From: Marivirga sericea
GTDB taxonomy: Bacteria > Bacteroidota > Bacteroidia > Cytophagales > Cyclobacteriaceae
NCBI RefSeq assembly: GCF_900177665.1
Contig: NZ_FXAW01000001.1
Coordinates: forward strand, 558,001-622,000
Reading direction: 5' to 3'
DNA length: 64,000 nt
The translations under genes were made by a program, and so were the position numbers. Positions 27,255-36,818 of the stretch are shown piece by piece. The notes below the pieces were generated by a model. That model did no database searches. It saw only the letters and a program-made list of their open reading frames with translations, and was not told where the DNA came from. Numbering within the stretch: position 1 is the first letter of the stretch; each line of letters begins with the position of its first letter.

Positions 27255-27788
27255 ATGGCTAAAAACTTTACCCAATCAGAGGTATTTCAATCTGAGATCG
27301 ACTTTTTAAATGAAGTGCGTGCTTTAGCAGAGGATGATGATATTCCTGCTGAAAAGGTAAAGGAAAATTATAAATTATTATGTGATAAGTATGATCGCCT
27401 TATTGGCGAAGCAAAGCTCTTAACCTCTGTAAGTGATCGATTGCATTCAAAGTTGAATGAAGCAAACGAAAAGCTCAAGAAGCAATCTGATGAAATCAAC
27501 AAAATCAATGACGACTTAAAGGTAAATAATCAGCTATTGCAAGATACTATTGATCAGTTAGTAAAAGCGAAAGTTGGAAGAAAAGCCTCTTCTATTGTAC
27601 TGTTAATAGCAATAATCTTATTTATAATATCCGAAGGCTGGCTTGAGCCTATGGTAGAAAGCCAAATAGGGAATCCGCAGATCGGATTTTTATTTAAATT
27701 AGGGATTGCTGTGCTTTTGAAACCGATCGATGTTCTAGTCGAACGATACATGATGAGAAGAGCTTTGAAACAAAGAGAGAAGTCCTAA
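27255..27788 (+). CDS. Coiled-coil membrane protein downstream of SiaB/SiaC
   Basis: A 177-residue protein with an N-terminal helical region (FQSEIDFLNEVRALAED), a segment YKLLCDKYDRLIGEAKLLTSVSDRLHSKLNEAN resembling the linker that precedes cyclase or kinase output domains in SiaC-linked proteins, a coiled coil (about 75-110) and two hydrophobic helices (about 112-130 and 142-160). The C-terminus is basic (RYMMRRALKQREKS). There is no GGDEF, kinase or phosphatase domain, so it looks like the signalling linker joined to a membrane anchor. Its TAA overlaps the converging TAG of the porP/sprF gene (shared bases 27786-27787). Confidence 0.7.
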   Translation: MAKNFTQSEVFQSEIDFLNEVRALAEDDDIPAEKVKENYKLLCDKYDRLIGEAKLLTSVSDRLHSKLNEANEKLKKQSDEINKINDDLKVNNQLLQDTIDQLVKAKVGRKASSIVLLIAIILFIISEGWLEPMVESQIGNPQIGFLFKLGIAVLLKPIDVLVERYMMRRALKQREKS

Positions 27789-28819
27789 AAAGTAGGGCAG
27801 GGAATAAATTCCTTTTTCCTTCTCTTCTTCAGCTGAGCTTCAAAATCAAAAATTATAGAAATCTCATGGGCACCGCCCGAAGCTCCTCCGAATTCCGAGA
27901 TAGTAAAATCATAGCTGTATCCTGCTTGGAAATCAGAAAAAATCAGACCAAACTTAAATATTAGGGCATCTCGGTCATAGAGACTTTCATTAGGTTCAGT
28001 TCTGTTAAATGGAACACCTCTATACCATAGACCTGCTGATATAGGATCGTAATGCCAATTAATTCCAACATCAAGTTGGTCATTAATGCCTTGTCTTTTA
28101 TAAACAAAAGATGGAGCAATGCTTGAAATATTATCTAATTTTTTAGGGCCACTATACAATGGAATTCTTACCCCACCGTGAATGCTAATTTTCATGTTAA
28201 GAGGATTTGAGTCACCAATCAATGACATTTCTGGCTGGGTCAAGTGGTGCAAAGCAAACCCTCCCCACAACCTTTGACTATATAGAAGCATTCCCCCTGA
28301 GAAGTCGAAAAATTGAATGTTTTGAATGTTGGCTAATTCGGAATCGAAGGAAACTCCTCTATTATCTAATAGTTGATCTCCTAAGGTTAAGCCATTTTGA
28401 TTTAGTCCAGTAAAATTATAGGCAAATTGTAAGCCTGTGCTTAATACTAGTTTATCTCCCAGGGCTGCTCTGTAAGAATATAAAAAGCTTGCATTGGTAT
28501 TACCCAAGTTTCCGGATCCCGCTACATCCCGAGTGATCATTAATCCAAAGCCACTACTTAGATAGTCAAGATTATAATCGTAAGATACAGCATTTGTAAC
28601 GAAAGCTCTGGGTAAGCTTGGCCACTGTATTCTTGAATTGACCGCTATCCTATGCATTTTACCTAAGCCAGTGAACGCAGGATTCAAATATAAGTGGGAT
28701 TCGTGGTACTGTGAAAACTGAAAGTCTTGCCCCTTTACAGCATTGCCGCAAAATAGCAATAGCACAAGCACAGCTCCCGTAAAATAGTTAAGAAAATTTC
28801 TTAATTTATCCATATTCAT
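27785..28819 (-). CDS. PorP/SprF-family type IX secretion outer-membrane protein
   Basis: A 344-residue outer-membrane barrel protein with an N-terminal export signal (LNYFTGAVLVLLLFCGNAVKGQ). It starts with the PorP/SprF hallmark FQFSQYHESHLYLNPAFTGLGKMHRIAVNSRIQWP. Barrel-like strands follow, with LWGGFALHHLTQPEMSL and a typical late strand FQAGYSYDFTISEFGGASGGAHEISIIF. These proteins act with T9SS in exporting and attaching large type-B adhesins; SprF serves SprB in gliding. The giant type-B protein gene lies just upstream on the same strand (54 bp), a standard substrate-partner pair. ATG codons at 28819 and 28813 are both possible starts. Confidence 0.93.
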   Translation of the reverse strand: MNMDKLRNFLNYFTGAVLVLLLFCGNAVKGQDFQFSQYHESHLYLNPAFTGLGKMHRIAVNSRIQWPSLPRAFVTNAVSYDYNLDYLSSGFGLMITRDVAGSGNLGNTNASFLYSYRAALGDKLVLSTGLQFAYNFTGLNQNGLTLGDQLLDNRGVSFDSELANIQNIQFFDFSGGMLLYSQRLWGGFALHHLTQPEMSLIGDSNPLNMKISIHGGVRIPLYSGPKKLDNISSIAPSFVYKRQGINDQLDVGINWHYDPISAGLWYRGVPFNRTEPNESLYDRDALIFKFGLIFSDFQAGYSYDFTISEFGGASGGAHEISIIFDFEAQLKKRRKKEFIPCPTF

Positions 28820-28827
28820 ACAGCCCC

Positions 28828-28859
28828 TAATTTAGACCTTCAAAATTTAGTCTAGATTA
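28828..28859 (-). terminator. Stem-loop between adhesin and porP/sprF genes, possible attenuator
   Basis: The arms TAATTTAGAC and GTCTAGATTA (one G-T pair) with a 12-nt loop lie within the 54-bp gap. There is no T-run of note, so partial termination or mRNA processing that sets the adhesin to PorP ratio is a guess. Confidence 0.35.
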
Positions 28860-28873
28860 ATACCTAAAACGCT

Positions 28874-31800
28874 TTACCTAATCAATGTAATATCACCCAC
28901 TTGTGTTTCTCTACGACCATTCTCAAATACCAGCTCTAAGCGATATACATACACACCTTGTGGCATCAAAACCCCATTAAAGTAGCCATCCCAACCCTCA
29001 TCTTTACTAGTAGACTCAAATAGTAGTTCTCCCCATCTGTTGTATATTTTCATATTAAATTGTGATACACCTTCCACCCTAGGTAAGAAGAAATCATTTT
29101 GCAAAGGGTTATTGCTGGCAGTACCTGGTCCTGCTCTACTTGGAGTAAAAGCATTAGGCACTTTAGATTCACCGCCTAATATCACTCGAACTTGAGAAGA
29201 TAAACTTACAGAATCTGAACATCCTGTTTCGCTATTAATAGCAATCAGTGTAATGTCATAAACTCCACTGTCCGGGTACGCATGTATAGGTTCTTCTTCA
29301 AAAGATTCATTACCATCACCAAATTTCCAGATGTATTCATCTGCTCCTTCACTAAGATTTACAAATCTTACTTCTTCCGTTGTAAATACTTGTCGATACT
29401 CATCCGGAATGGTGAATGAAGCTTGAGGAGTGGCATTAACTGTAATAAATTCCTCTTTGAGTAGTTCTGTTCTTTGGCCGGTGATATTAGTAGCAGATAA
29501 GCGAACATTATACGTTCCGGGATTGGTATAGACATGAATTGGATCAATAACAGCGGAGGCACGTTGACCATCACCAAATTCCCACTGATAGGTGGAAGGA
29601 TCTGCATATTCACTTAAATTTTCAAATTTCACGACCAGAGGCAAGCATCCTTCTTTTGGCTCTGCATCAAAGTCAATAATCGGTGGAATAGCACCGATGG
29701 TAACCAACGTTTGAAAAGTGGATGTGCAAAGTCCATTTGTGGCAGTCATCTTCACCGTAAATTCTCCAAATGTTCCATAATCATGTGGTTCAGGGTCAAT
29801 GGCTTCCGAGCTTGTACCATCTCCAAACTCCCACAAATAATCCCATTCGGCTTTATTTGTGGTTTTGTTAGTTATGGTGATAGTGCTTTGCGGAAGTACC
29901 ATATTCTGCGGGCTTACTTCGAAACTGGCCTCTAACTCTGGATACACGAATTTTTGCACACTTCCTGAGATTGGGCCAGAGCAAGCATCAGGATTGTTGC
30001 TGTCAGTCACAGAGACTAAGGAATAATTAGTAGGCACAATTGGACTAACAGGCTCGAAGTGTCTGTTAAAGGAAGTCGTAAAAGTGAAATTTTGATTTCC
30101 ATCCGTATAAGTAATGGTCCATGGACCTACACCAGTCTGATCAAATACTAGATTGCTTTCAACCCCATAACAAGTAGTGTCAGAACCGGATATTTCGGAG
30201 CTAGGGAGTTGATTTACATTGACGCTTACTGGAGCACCTAAATTCAAGCCGAAGCAACCTCTGGTATCAAATAATTCTACTACTCTGTATACGGTACTTG
30301 TTTCGGGCGTGACATTAATACTAGCACCATCTTGGAGATTGCTAAATGCTAATGTATCTCCATTGGCAGTGTAATTACCATTAAATGGGCCATCACCCGT
30401 AAAGCCCAAGGATAATGGTGTGCTTTGACCTTGACAAATGGTTGTGTTTCCCGTTAACTCGACTTCTGGTCTATCGTAAGCAATCACCGTGGCTGTCCCA
30501 GAAATATCTCCCGAGCAAGGAATTGGAGAGCTGGAATCTAAAACTTCAGTTAATATGTAGTTCGTGGTTCCGCTAACAGGATTTACATCAAAGTTGTGAG
30601 TATAAGTGTCTATTGCAGAATCATAGCCAGCATCCGGTGTTATGTTGGATAAGGTGTAGGTGATGGTTCCGTCTGTATATCTTACTGTCCATGGTGCTGT
30701 ACCCGTTAAATTAACACCTAGTTCAGTCAGATCATTTTGACAGACATTATCTACGTTTCCAAATATTTCTGCGGTTGGTTTTTTATTAACTTCTACTGCT
30801 GCAAGTCCACTTACAGTTCCAGAGCATATTGGAGTGTTTCCATCAGTGACAGATACTAATTCATAATTTGTATCTTCAGTTGGACTTATAGAAGCGATTG
30901 TAACAGGATTATTAGTATTATCAATATTGAAATTACTGTTGCCGTCCGTGTAAACCACGTTCCACGGACCTACTCCAGTTAAATTAATGATCAAATTTGT
31001 ACTTTCCCCTTCACAAATAGTGGTTGAACCTGATATGGTTGCAGAAGGAGGCGTGTTAACGTTTACAAAAGCCGATCCTGTTAAACCTGAAGGATTGCAA
31101 TTAGGATTTGCTAAATCAGTAACGTCTATTAAAAAGTAATTGGTTGAATTAGTAGGAAATACAGTCTCAATATGTCCATTCTCAATATTTTTTAATGTGT
31201 CATTTTCTTGACCGTTATTATAGATCACATCAAAATTTGTAGATCCAGGAGGGCCATTTAAATCAAACCTTAGACTTGTTTCATCACCAGGACAAATGAC
31301 ATTAGCACCATTTAAACTTAATGTTGCACTTGGGCCTGATAACACATTTATAGGTATCGTACTAGGAGTTCCAAAACATCCGTTACTATTAATTTCCTGT
31401 ACTTGAAGCGTACCTGAAAAGTTACTGAAATTCACTTGGATTTCATTACCGTCTGCATTTGAACTTGATATAAATGCTCCAAGAGGTACTTGCCATAAAT
31501 AGGATGAACCTGCACTATAAGGAACAGAATAAGGAACTGATTGAGCAAAAGCGCATACTTCATCGGTACCAATTATTGCAGGACTATCAAATTCGGGAAA
31601 GATGGTAATTTCCTGAATATCAGAAGTATCTGAACATCCACCAACTGATGAAACAGCTATATATCTTAATTCATATATAATTTCTGTTGCCGCAGTGTTT
31701 TCAAAATCTTCAGTTACTAATCCATTTGATTGAGGAGTTGTATCAAAAGCTTGCCAAGGATCACCAGAGCCCTTAATTCGTTTCTCATAAACATGATTTC

Positions 31801-34800
31801 CAGCTAAACCAGTACCTATTGCCGTACTTGTAAAATTTACAGTTAATGGGGAGCAACCTTCAATTCTATCTTTAAAAAAGTTGGCATCAACTCTAGGGTG
31901 TAGTGTAACAGTTTTACCGACTGTGACAGTACAATTGTTAGGCGTTTCAGCAGTAAGTGTAACATTATAATTATCTTGACCAAAAAAGGCCAATCTATTT
32001 AAAAAAGTATGACTAACAGCAGTATCCTGATCTGTTAATAGACTCTGACCGTCACCCCAATTCCAAGTAAACTCAGTGCCTGCTGGAAATACACTTGTAG
32101 TGAATTCAAAGTCAAAAGTATAATCTTCTTCACATGCTGGGTTAACGGAGGCGATATCAAAATCAATTTGGGGTTCTTGATAAACTCTCACGACATAAAC
32201 ACTATCATTCGTACAACCAAATTCATTTTCTCCAGATAGGGTGATTTCGTAATCGTTGAACCCTGTGCCGTCATCAGTAGTGTACAGCAATGTTGTGATA
32301 GGATTTATACTATTAAAATAATTTGCTGGTTCATTATTGACTACTATGTCATCTATTGCTCCAGATACAAGATTTTCCCATGATATTCTCACAACATCAA
32401 GGTCAGTCCCATCGGGATTGAATGAGGAATCTATAATGTCTAATTCTAGAGGTGAACATCCTTCTTCTTGCACAGGACGAAAATTCATTTGAGGACTGTT
32501 GTTGAAAGTCAAGCTAATGGGAGGATCTGAAGTTAAATCACAGGTACTTTCCAATAAAGCTATTAGCCTAATTTCATAATTAGCAGCCTGTGTAAAGTTA
32601 TAGTCATAACCTAAAGAAAAATCTTGGTTACCTGCAGGAAGCGTATCACCTGCAATTACGGTAGTACTGGCTAAGGTAGTATTGGTGATATGTAACTCCC
32701 AATTTGTATTAGCAGGGATGTCAGTGGGGACGGTATTGTTCGTAAATGTATAAGTATTGGGCAAACAGTTTCCACTACCTGCTGAGGCGAGGTCTATATT
32801 AAAATTATCTTCAGGTTGAATGGTAGTTGTATAAGCCCCCGAAAGATCACTTGGGCAACCAAAGGGATTTTCTGTTAGTAATGTAACGTTGATGGTTAAT
32901 GGTGGGTCAGTATCGGCTGGTCTTCCAAAGCTTACCCAATATTCAGCACCGTTATTACTTTCAGCTCTTAATGTATCAGCAATGGCATCATTATCTACAG
33001 GTGATGCAGTCCAGAAATAATTAAGCAGACCTGGTTGTTCCGCTTCAAAATAATAGGTGACTGAATCACAAGTCACTACTGTATCTACAGGAGCAAAGTC
33101 GCTAATAGGTTTAGGTCGTACTGTTACCGTTCTTTCAGAACTACTAATACAAACGCCTTGCGCATAAGGTTGAAGCTCTACAGTATAATTTATTGGCCCC
33201 ACATTTGGGTAGTCATTTTCAAAATTAAAACTGAAATCATAATCTTCTCTGTTACCACCTGAGTATGCGATTGTGTCTCCCCCTAGAACAATACTTCCGT
33301 TTTTAGCAGTCCAAACGACAGAGTCATTACTATTCAATCTATTGTTTGTAGTATTATCAATCCTGAAAAAGAATTCTTGAGGAGAACAATAAGGTGGATT
33401 GTATGATACATCTGGCGATAAGCTTTCAAAAACATCAAATCCAGAGCCACTGCCAGGTAGTACATTCACTAAAATCGGAGGGGACTTTATTAGACAGTTA
33501 TTGTCAGGGTTGACATCAGTAGGATTGGCAATTGCCACTAGGCTAATTTCAAAAACCTCAGTAGTTGGATTTAGGTTATCGAAAATATCAGGAGTGAGAA
33601 AAGAACCAGAATTTCCAATACTTCTTGTGACAATTGTTCCTAAACTATCTATTTCTAAGTAATAGTCAACATCAATAATGGAAGCGTCATTGTTAATTTC
33701 ATCTGAATTGTTAACGAATTTAATCAAAGTACCAGGACATATAGGGTCTCCAGTGTAAGGATCATCTTCTAAAAAACCTTCATAATCTTGCCCATAAAAA
33801 GCTTGTAAGTCAGCATCAGGATTTGCGTAAACGCTAACAGTAGTCACAACAGTATCACTGTAGCAACCCTTATCTGAGCGAGTTATTAGTGCAACATCAT
33901 AATCACCTGCAGCACCAATATTTCTAGAAAAAATATTATCATTAGTTGTGGTTAGCTCTGTATTAAATGAAACCCCGTCATAGGAGAAATCCCATAACCA
34001 TTCATTTATTACTTCACCATTAATTACTGTTGGAATATTTGAGCCAGATGGATCAAAATCGGTATCTTCTCCTTCACATACGCCAGTGGCTATGAATTGG
34101 GCTTCTGGGGTATCGTAAACATAAATGTCAAGTTGATCAGTTGAGGTACAATTGGTAGAGCCATCCAAAACTATCAATTCAATACGGTAATGACCGGTAT
34201 CTGAAACTACAAACGGGTTTGAGGGATAAGGAAAAGCTGTGGCTCCGCCACCACCATCGTCTACGTTGTCCACCAAAAAGCTTGTAGGTGCTATTTTTTC
34301 AATGTTCCATTCCGTTGTAAGATTGGCCGTTTTGGCAGGGGTTTCATCTGTAAGTTCGAGGTTGAGTGGCAAACTTTCAACACAGAAATCGTAGGTTTTG
34401 TCAATGGTATTTGGTGAACCAAATGAACCGTCATTAAAACCAATTGTGGCAGATGGTGTGCCAATTATTTCATATTGAGCTGTTATACTCGAACTGCATC
34501 CTCCTGAAATATCAGTGCTGTTATTAACTTTAATAACTTCGACAGTTTTAAGACCAGGAGTGTTTAAGGCAGTTGCATCAGGCCCGGTAGTGTTTTCTGT
34601 ATCTAAATCTATATTTTGTGAAGGATAACTTGCGATTAGCGGGTCAGTGGTGGTTCCACCATCATAAATATTGATCGTCCATGGGCCTGGGCCTAGATCA
34701 GTTCCACCATTGGTAATTCGTATTGGTTCTTCTGGACAAAAAAGATTCCCTGGTTTGGGGTTATTGGAGAAATCCGTTATTTCAACTGGATCTAATATAG

Positions 34801-35812
34801 GTTCGTCAACTATTAATATCCGAATGGTTGTGAAAAAAGGAATTGAATCGGCATTTGCGGCAAGAGCTAAGGAGGGACTACCAGGAACATTAGGGTCATC
34901 AAAAGGATTACAAACGTTCCAAGCATTTAATTGAATATCAAAATATTGGCCAGCCACAGTACTGGTTCCATCAATAGTTATGGTTCCTGTAGGATCCATG
35001 TCTATATCCCCAGTAGCTAAATTTGGCCCTGGGTCAAGTTGTACAGGCTCTTCGAAATTTAAATTAGATGCTGGTCCGCCAACATTAAAGGACTGACTAC
35101 CTCCTAAATTAGGGCCATTGATGACTACATCAGGAATAGGGTTACCTCCATCAATATTATAGATCCATTGAAACCATCTTTCAGTGGTGTTATTTGTCAA
35201 TGGGCAGTTGTAATTACTAATATTTTCAAGAGGATTTATAGTAACTGATTCACCTTCGCAAATTCTGATTATGGGAGAATCTTGAATGTCAAGATTTCCT
35301 GGTAATATGTTATCTTTTTCCCAGTAAATTGTGCTGGCACTATTGACAGTTCCCGGACAAAGTATTGTACTGGGGTGTACACCTGGTGTTTCGCCAGCAT
35401 CAACAAAAACAAGAAATGCGGCAACGTCATAAGAACAGTTTTCTAAATTTTCAGGGTATAGGTGGTAGGCATATCTGTCATTTGCAAATAAAGATCCTGC
35501 CGGAGGTGCAATAGGGGGTGTGTTATCAATTAAATAATTTCCAAATTCAAAAACTGTCGGATAATATTCTACTGCTCCAGCATAGCCCCAATCGACCATA
35601 ATGTACACATCCGTTGCTGGAGGAAGGTCAACACTTGAATAGCTTTTACCAGCCCAAACTTTTTTCTCACCCCCACAGAAATCTTCCTCTAAGGTTTGAA
35701 AACCACCCACTCCACTACTACTGCCACATTGAGCAGATGATTGATCTATTGAACCAATCAAACACAAAATGAAAGCTAATAGAACTACTATATGTTTTCT
35801 ACCCGTCTTCAC
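28874..35812 (-). CDS. Giant PKD/Ig-like surface adhesin with T9SS type-B sorting domain
   Basis: A 2,312-residue exported protein (signal peptide ending SSAQC). Most of it is a series of beta-sandwich modules of about 80-100 residues rich in cysteine and Thr/Asn. Between about residues 1490 and 1960, five related Ig-like repeats carry a C-x-G-(E/Q)-x-(S/T) start and the phrase GPWxxxYTDG. PKD domains with (W/F)xFGDG are near 1960, 2044 and 2130, plus an earlier NWGDG near 1220. The last 95 residues (VPNAFTPS, FNMKIYNRWGELLFES, GWDGYFNG, MPQGVYVYRLEL) are the gliding/T9SS type-B C-terminal domain. The start is GTG, 4 nt after a TAGTTTTG promoter element. It is probably a cell-surface adhesin. 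Confidence 0.93.
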   Translation of the reverse strand: MKTGRKHIVVLLAFILCLIGSIDQSSAQCGSSSGVGGFQTLEEDFCGGEKKVWAGKSYSSVDLPPATDVYIMVDWGYAGAVEYYPTVFEFGNYLIDNTPPIAPPAGSLFANDRYAYHLYPENLENCSYDVAAFLVFVDAGETPGVHPSTILCPGTVNSASTIYWEKDNILPGNLDIQDSPIIRICEGESVTINPLENISNYNCPLTNNTTERWFQWIYNIDGGNPIPDVVINGPNLGGSQSFNVGGPASNLNFEEPVQLDPGPNLATGDIDMDPTGTITIDGTSTVAGQYFDIQLNAWNVCNPFDDPNVPGSPSLALAANADSIPFFTTIRILIVDEPILDPVEITDFSNNPKPGNLFCPEEPIRITNGGTDLGPGPWTINIYDGGTTTDPLIASYPSQNIDLDTENTTGPDATALNTPGLKTVEVIKVNNSTDISGGCSSSITAQYEIIGTPSATIGFNDGSFGSPNTIDKTYDFCVESLPLNLELTDETPAKTANLTTEWNIEKIAPTSFLVDNVDDGGGGATAFPYPSNPFVVSDTGHYRIELIVLDGSTNCTSTDQLDIYVYDTPEAQFIATGVCEGEDTDFDPSGSNIPTVINGEVINEWLWDFSYDGVSFNTELTTTNDNIFSRNIGAAGDYDVALITRSDKGCYSDTVVTTVSVYANPDADLQAFYGQDYEGFLEDDPYTGDPICPGTLIKFVNNSDEINNDASIIDVDYYLEIDSLGTIVTRSIGNSGSFLTPDIFDNLNPTTEVFEISLVAIANPTDVNPDNNCLIKSPPILVNVLPGSGSGFDVFESLSPDVSYNPPYCSPQEFFFRIDNTTNNRLNSNDSVVWTAKNGSIVLGGDTIAYSGGNREDYDFSFNFENDYPNVGPINYTVELQPYAQGVCISSSERTVTVRPKPISDFAPVDTVVTCDSVTYYFEAEQPGLLNYFWTASPVDNDAIADTLRAESNNGAEYWVSFGRPADTDPPLTINVTLLTENPFGCPSDLSGAYTTTIQPEDNFNIDLASAGSGNCLPNTYTFTNNTVPTDIPANTNWELHITNTTLASTTVIAGDTLPAGNQDFSLGYDYNFTQAANYEIRLIALLESTCDLTSDPPISLTFNNSPQMNFRPVQEEGCSPLELDIIDSSFNPDGTDLDVVRISWENLVSGAIDDIVVNNEPANYFNSINPITTLLYTTDDGTGFNDYEITLSGENEFGCTNDSVYVVRVYQEPQIDFDIASVNPACEEDYTFDFEFTTSVFPAGTEFTWNWGDGQSLLTDQDTAVSHTFLNRLAFFGQDNYNVTLTAETPNNCTVTVGKTVTLHPRVDANFFKDRIEGCSPLTVNFTSTAIGTGLAGNHVYEKRIKGSGDPWQAFDTTPQSNGLVTEDFENTAATEIIYELRYIAVSSVGGCSDTSDIQEITIFPEFDSPAIIGTDEVCAFAQSVPYSVPYSAGSSYLWQVPLGAFISSSNADGNEIQVNFSNFSGTLQVQEINSNGCFGTPSTIPINVLSGPSATLSLNGANVICPGDETSLRFDLNGPPGSTNFDVIYNNGQENDTLKNIENGHIETVFPTNSTNYFLIDVTDLANPNCNPSGLTGSAFVNVNTPPSATISGSTTICEGESTNLIINLTGVGPWNVVYTDGNSNFNIDNTNNPVTIASISPTEDTNYELVSVTDGNTPICSGTVSGLAAVEVNKKPTAEIFGNVDNVCQNDLTELGVNLTGTAPWTVRYTDGTITYTLSNITPDAGYDSAIDTYTHNFDVNPVSGTTNYILTEVLDSSSPIPCSGDISGTATVIAYDRPEVELTGNTTICQGQSTPLSLGFTGDGPFNGNYTANGDTLAFSNLQDGASINVTPETSTVYRVVELFDTRGCFGLNLGAPVSVNVNQLPSSEISGSDTTCYGVESNLVFDQTGVGPWTITYTDGNQNFTFTTSFNRHFEPVSPIVPTNYSLVSVTDSNNPDACSGPISGSVQKFVYPELEASFEVSPQNMVLPQSTITITNKTTNKAEWDYLWEFGDGTSSEAIDPEPHDYGTFGEFTVKMTATNGLCTSTFQTLVTIGAIPPIIDFDAEPKEGCLPLVVKFENLSEYADPSTYQWEFGDGQRASAVIDPIHVYTNPGTYNVRLSATNITGQRTELLKEEFITVNATPQASFTIPDEYRQVFTTEEVRFVNLSEGADEYIWKFGDGNESFEEEPIHAYPDSGVYDITLIAINSETGCSDSVSLSSQVRVILGGESKVPNAFTPSRAGPGTASNNPLQNDFFLPRVEGVSQFNMKIYNRWGELLFESTSKDEGWDGYFNGVLMPQGVYVYRLELVFENGRRETQVGDITLIR

Positions 35813-35816
35813 CTCA

Positions 35817-35824
35817 CAAAACTA
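35817..35824 (-). promoter_or_regulatory. TAGTTTTG -7 element of the adhesin gene
   Basis: A perfect TAnnTTTG match on the minus strand ends 4 nt before the GTG start, which supports the unusual GTG and implies a leaderless or near-leaderless mRNA. Confidence 0.55.
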
Positions 35825-36127
35825 GATACTTTATTTTATGCTTAAAAAACATAACTTCATCGAACAATACATTGATTAGATCGAAATAAATATATAAAAG
35901 ATTATATTTTAAATCAATATAGTAATATTTAAGGACGATATCAACTAAATAGTTTGTTTTTTTATCGAACGTATTAGTTGATAAACTTACAATTCACTTT
36001 TGCTTCTATCTAATTCTCTATGGAATTGAGTGGCTTATTTACAGGCTATTTCTGTTCTCAAATTGATAATGAAGCAATTTTCTAAAAAACTTGGCATAGT
36101 TTTTAATCCTTACAGTTTCTAAAATAT
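35825..36127. other. 303-bp divergent intergenic region with a 10-bp inverted repeat
   Basis: It separates the adhesin gene (-) and a small lipoprotein gene (+), and is strongly AT-rich. TATCAACTAA (35939-35948) and TTAGTTGATA (35974-35983) form a perfect inverted repeat with 25 bp between the arms. This fits a regulator site or a weak hairpin. I see no gene in it. Confidence 0.5.
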
Positions 36128-36135
36128 TATCTTTG
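36128..36135 (+). promoter_or_regulatory. TATCTTTG -7 element of the 36140 lipoprotein gene
   Basis: A perfect TAnnTTTG match ends 4 nt before the ATG at 36140. No TTG is seen at the usual -33 spacing. Confidence 0.55.
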
Positions 36136-36139
36136 CCGC

Positions 36140-36661
36140 ATGAAAAAACTTTTGTTATCCTGTTTCTTAATATTAGCGCTTTTTTCGTGTTTACCGGATG
36201 AGCCCACTTTCGAAGCTTTCAGCAGAAGCGAAGTTCAAAGGCTATTGTCAAATAGAGATTCGAAGAGATGGATTTTGACTGAAAGAACGTCATTGGACCA
36301 AGATCTAACGCTAGAAGAATGTGAGGTTCAGCGACAAATCATATTTGATTTTACAAGTTCAGCAACGGATAGGGATTTGCTTTTCTATGTGAATCCCGCA
36401 GATACCTGCGGAAATGCTGCAGACACTTTAACAGGTTTTTGGTTTGTGCCTAGCACAATTACTCCCCAAACACCGATAGATACTGTAGTTTTTGTCTGGG
36501 AAGATATTGACACTGCCTACTTTCAGTTAGATGTTCTCAACCCTGAAATGTTTACTATTAGTCCATTCTTTGCAAAGGATAGTTTAGAAGAGAGTTTTAC
36601 CCATTTTCCTTTTCCACCCGTTGTAGAGGATGATGAGGAAGAGGAAGAGGATAGCGAGTAG
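36140..36661 (+). CDS. Small lipoprotein of unknown function
   Basis: A 173-residue protein with a lipobox (LALFSC, Cys17). It then has VQRLLSNRDSKRWILTERTSLD, a pattern seen in lipocalin-like lipoproteins of this phylum in which a SKxWxL strand opens a small barrel. Cysteines in LEECEVQR and PADTCGNA could pair. The C-terminus is a short acidic tail (VEDDEEEEEDSE). No function can be assigned. It is transcribed alone, divergent from the adhesin gene, from a promoter element only 4 nt upstream. Confidence 0.75.
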   Translation: MKKLLLSCFLILALFSCLPDEPTFEAFSRSEVQRLLSNRDSKRWILTERTSLDQDLTLEECEVQRQIIFDFTSSATDRDLLFYVNPADTCGNAADTLTGFWFVPSTITPQTPIDTVVFVWEDIDTAYFQLDVLNPEMFTISPFFAKDSLEESFTHFPFPPVVEDDEEEEEDSE

Positions 36662-36818
36662 AAAACGCATCAAATTAACTTCTTAGTGTTCATAGTCAGG
36701 ATTTACTACTTAATTAAATATCTCGTGGCTAGGCAAATTTTGCTTTTAAGCCATTCAATCATGAATTCACGATTATCAACTGATTGGAATAGGCCTTGAT
36801 CATTGATAAAATTTCAGT

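Noticed and set aside
26940-27275. 111-codon antisense frame over the siaC-like gene
   Set aside because: It is antisense to the well-conserved DUF1987 domain; the codon pattern is that of a shadow.
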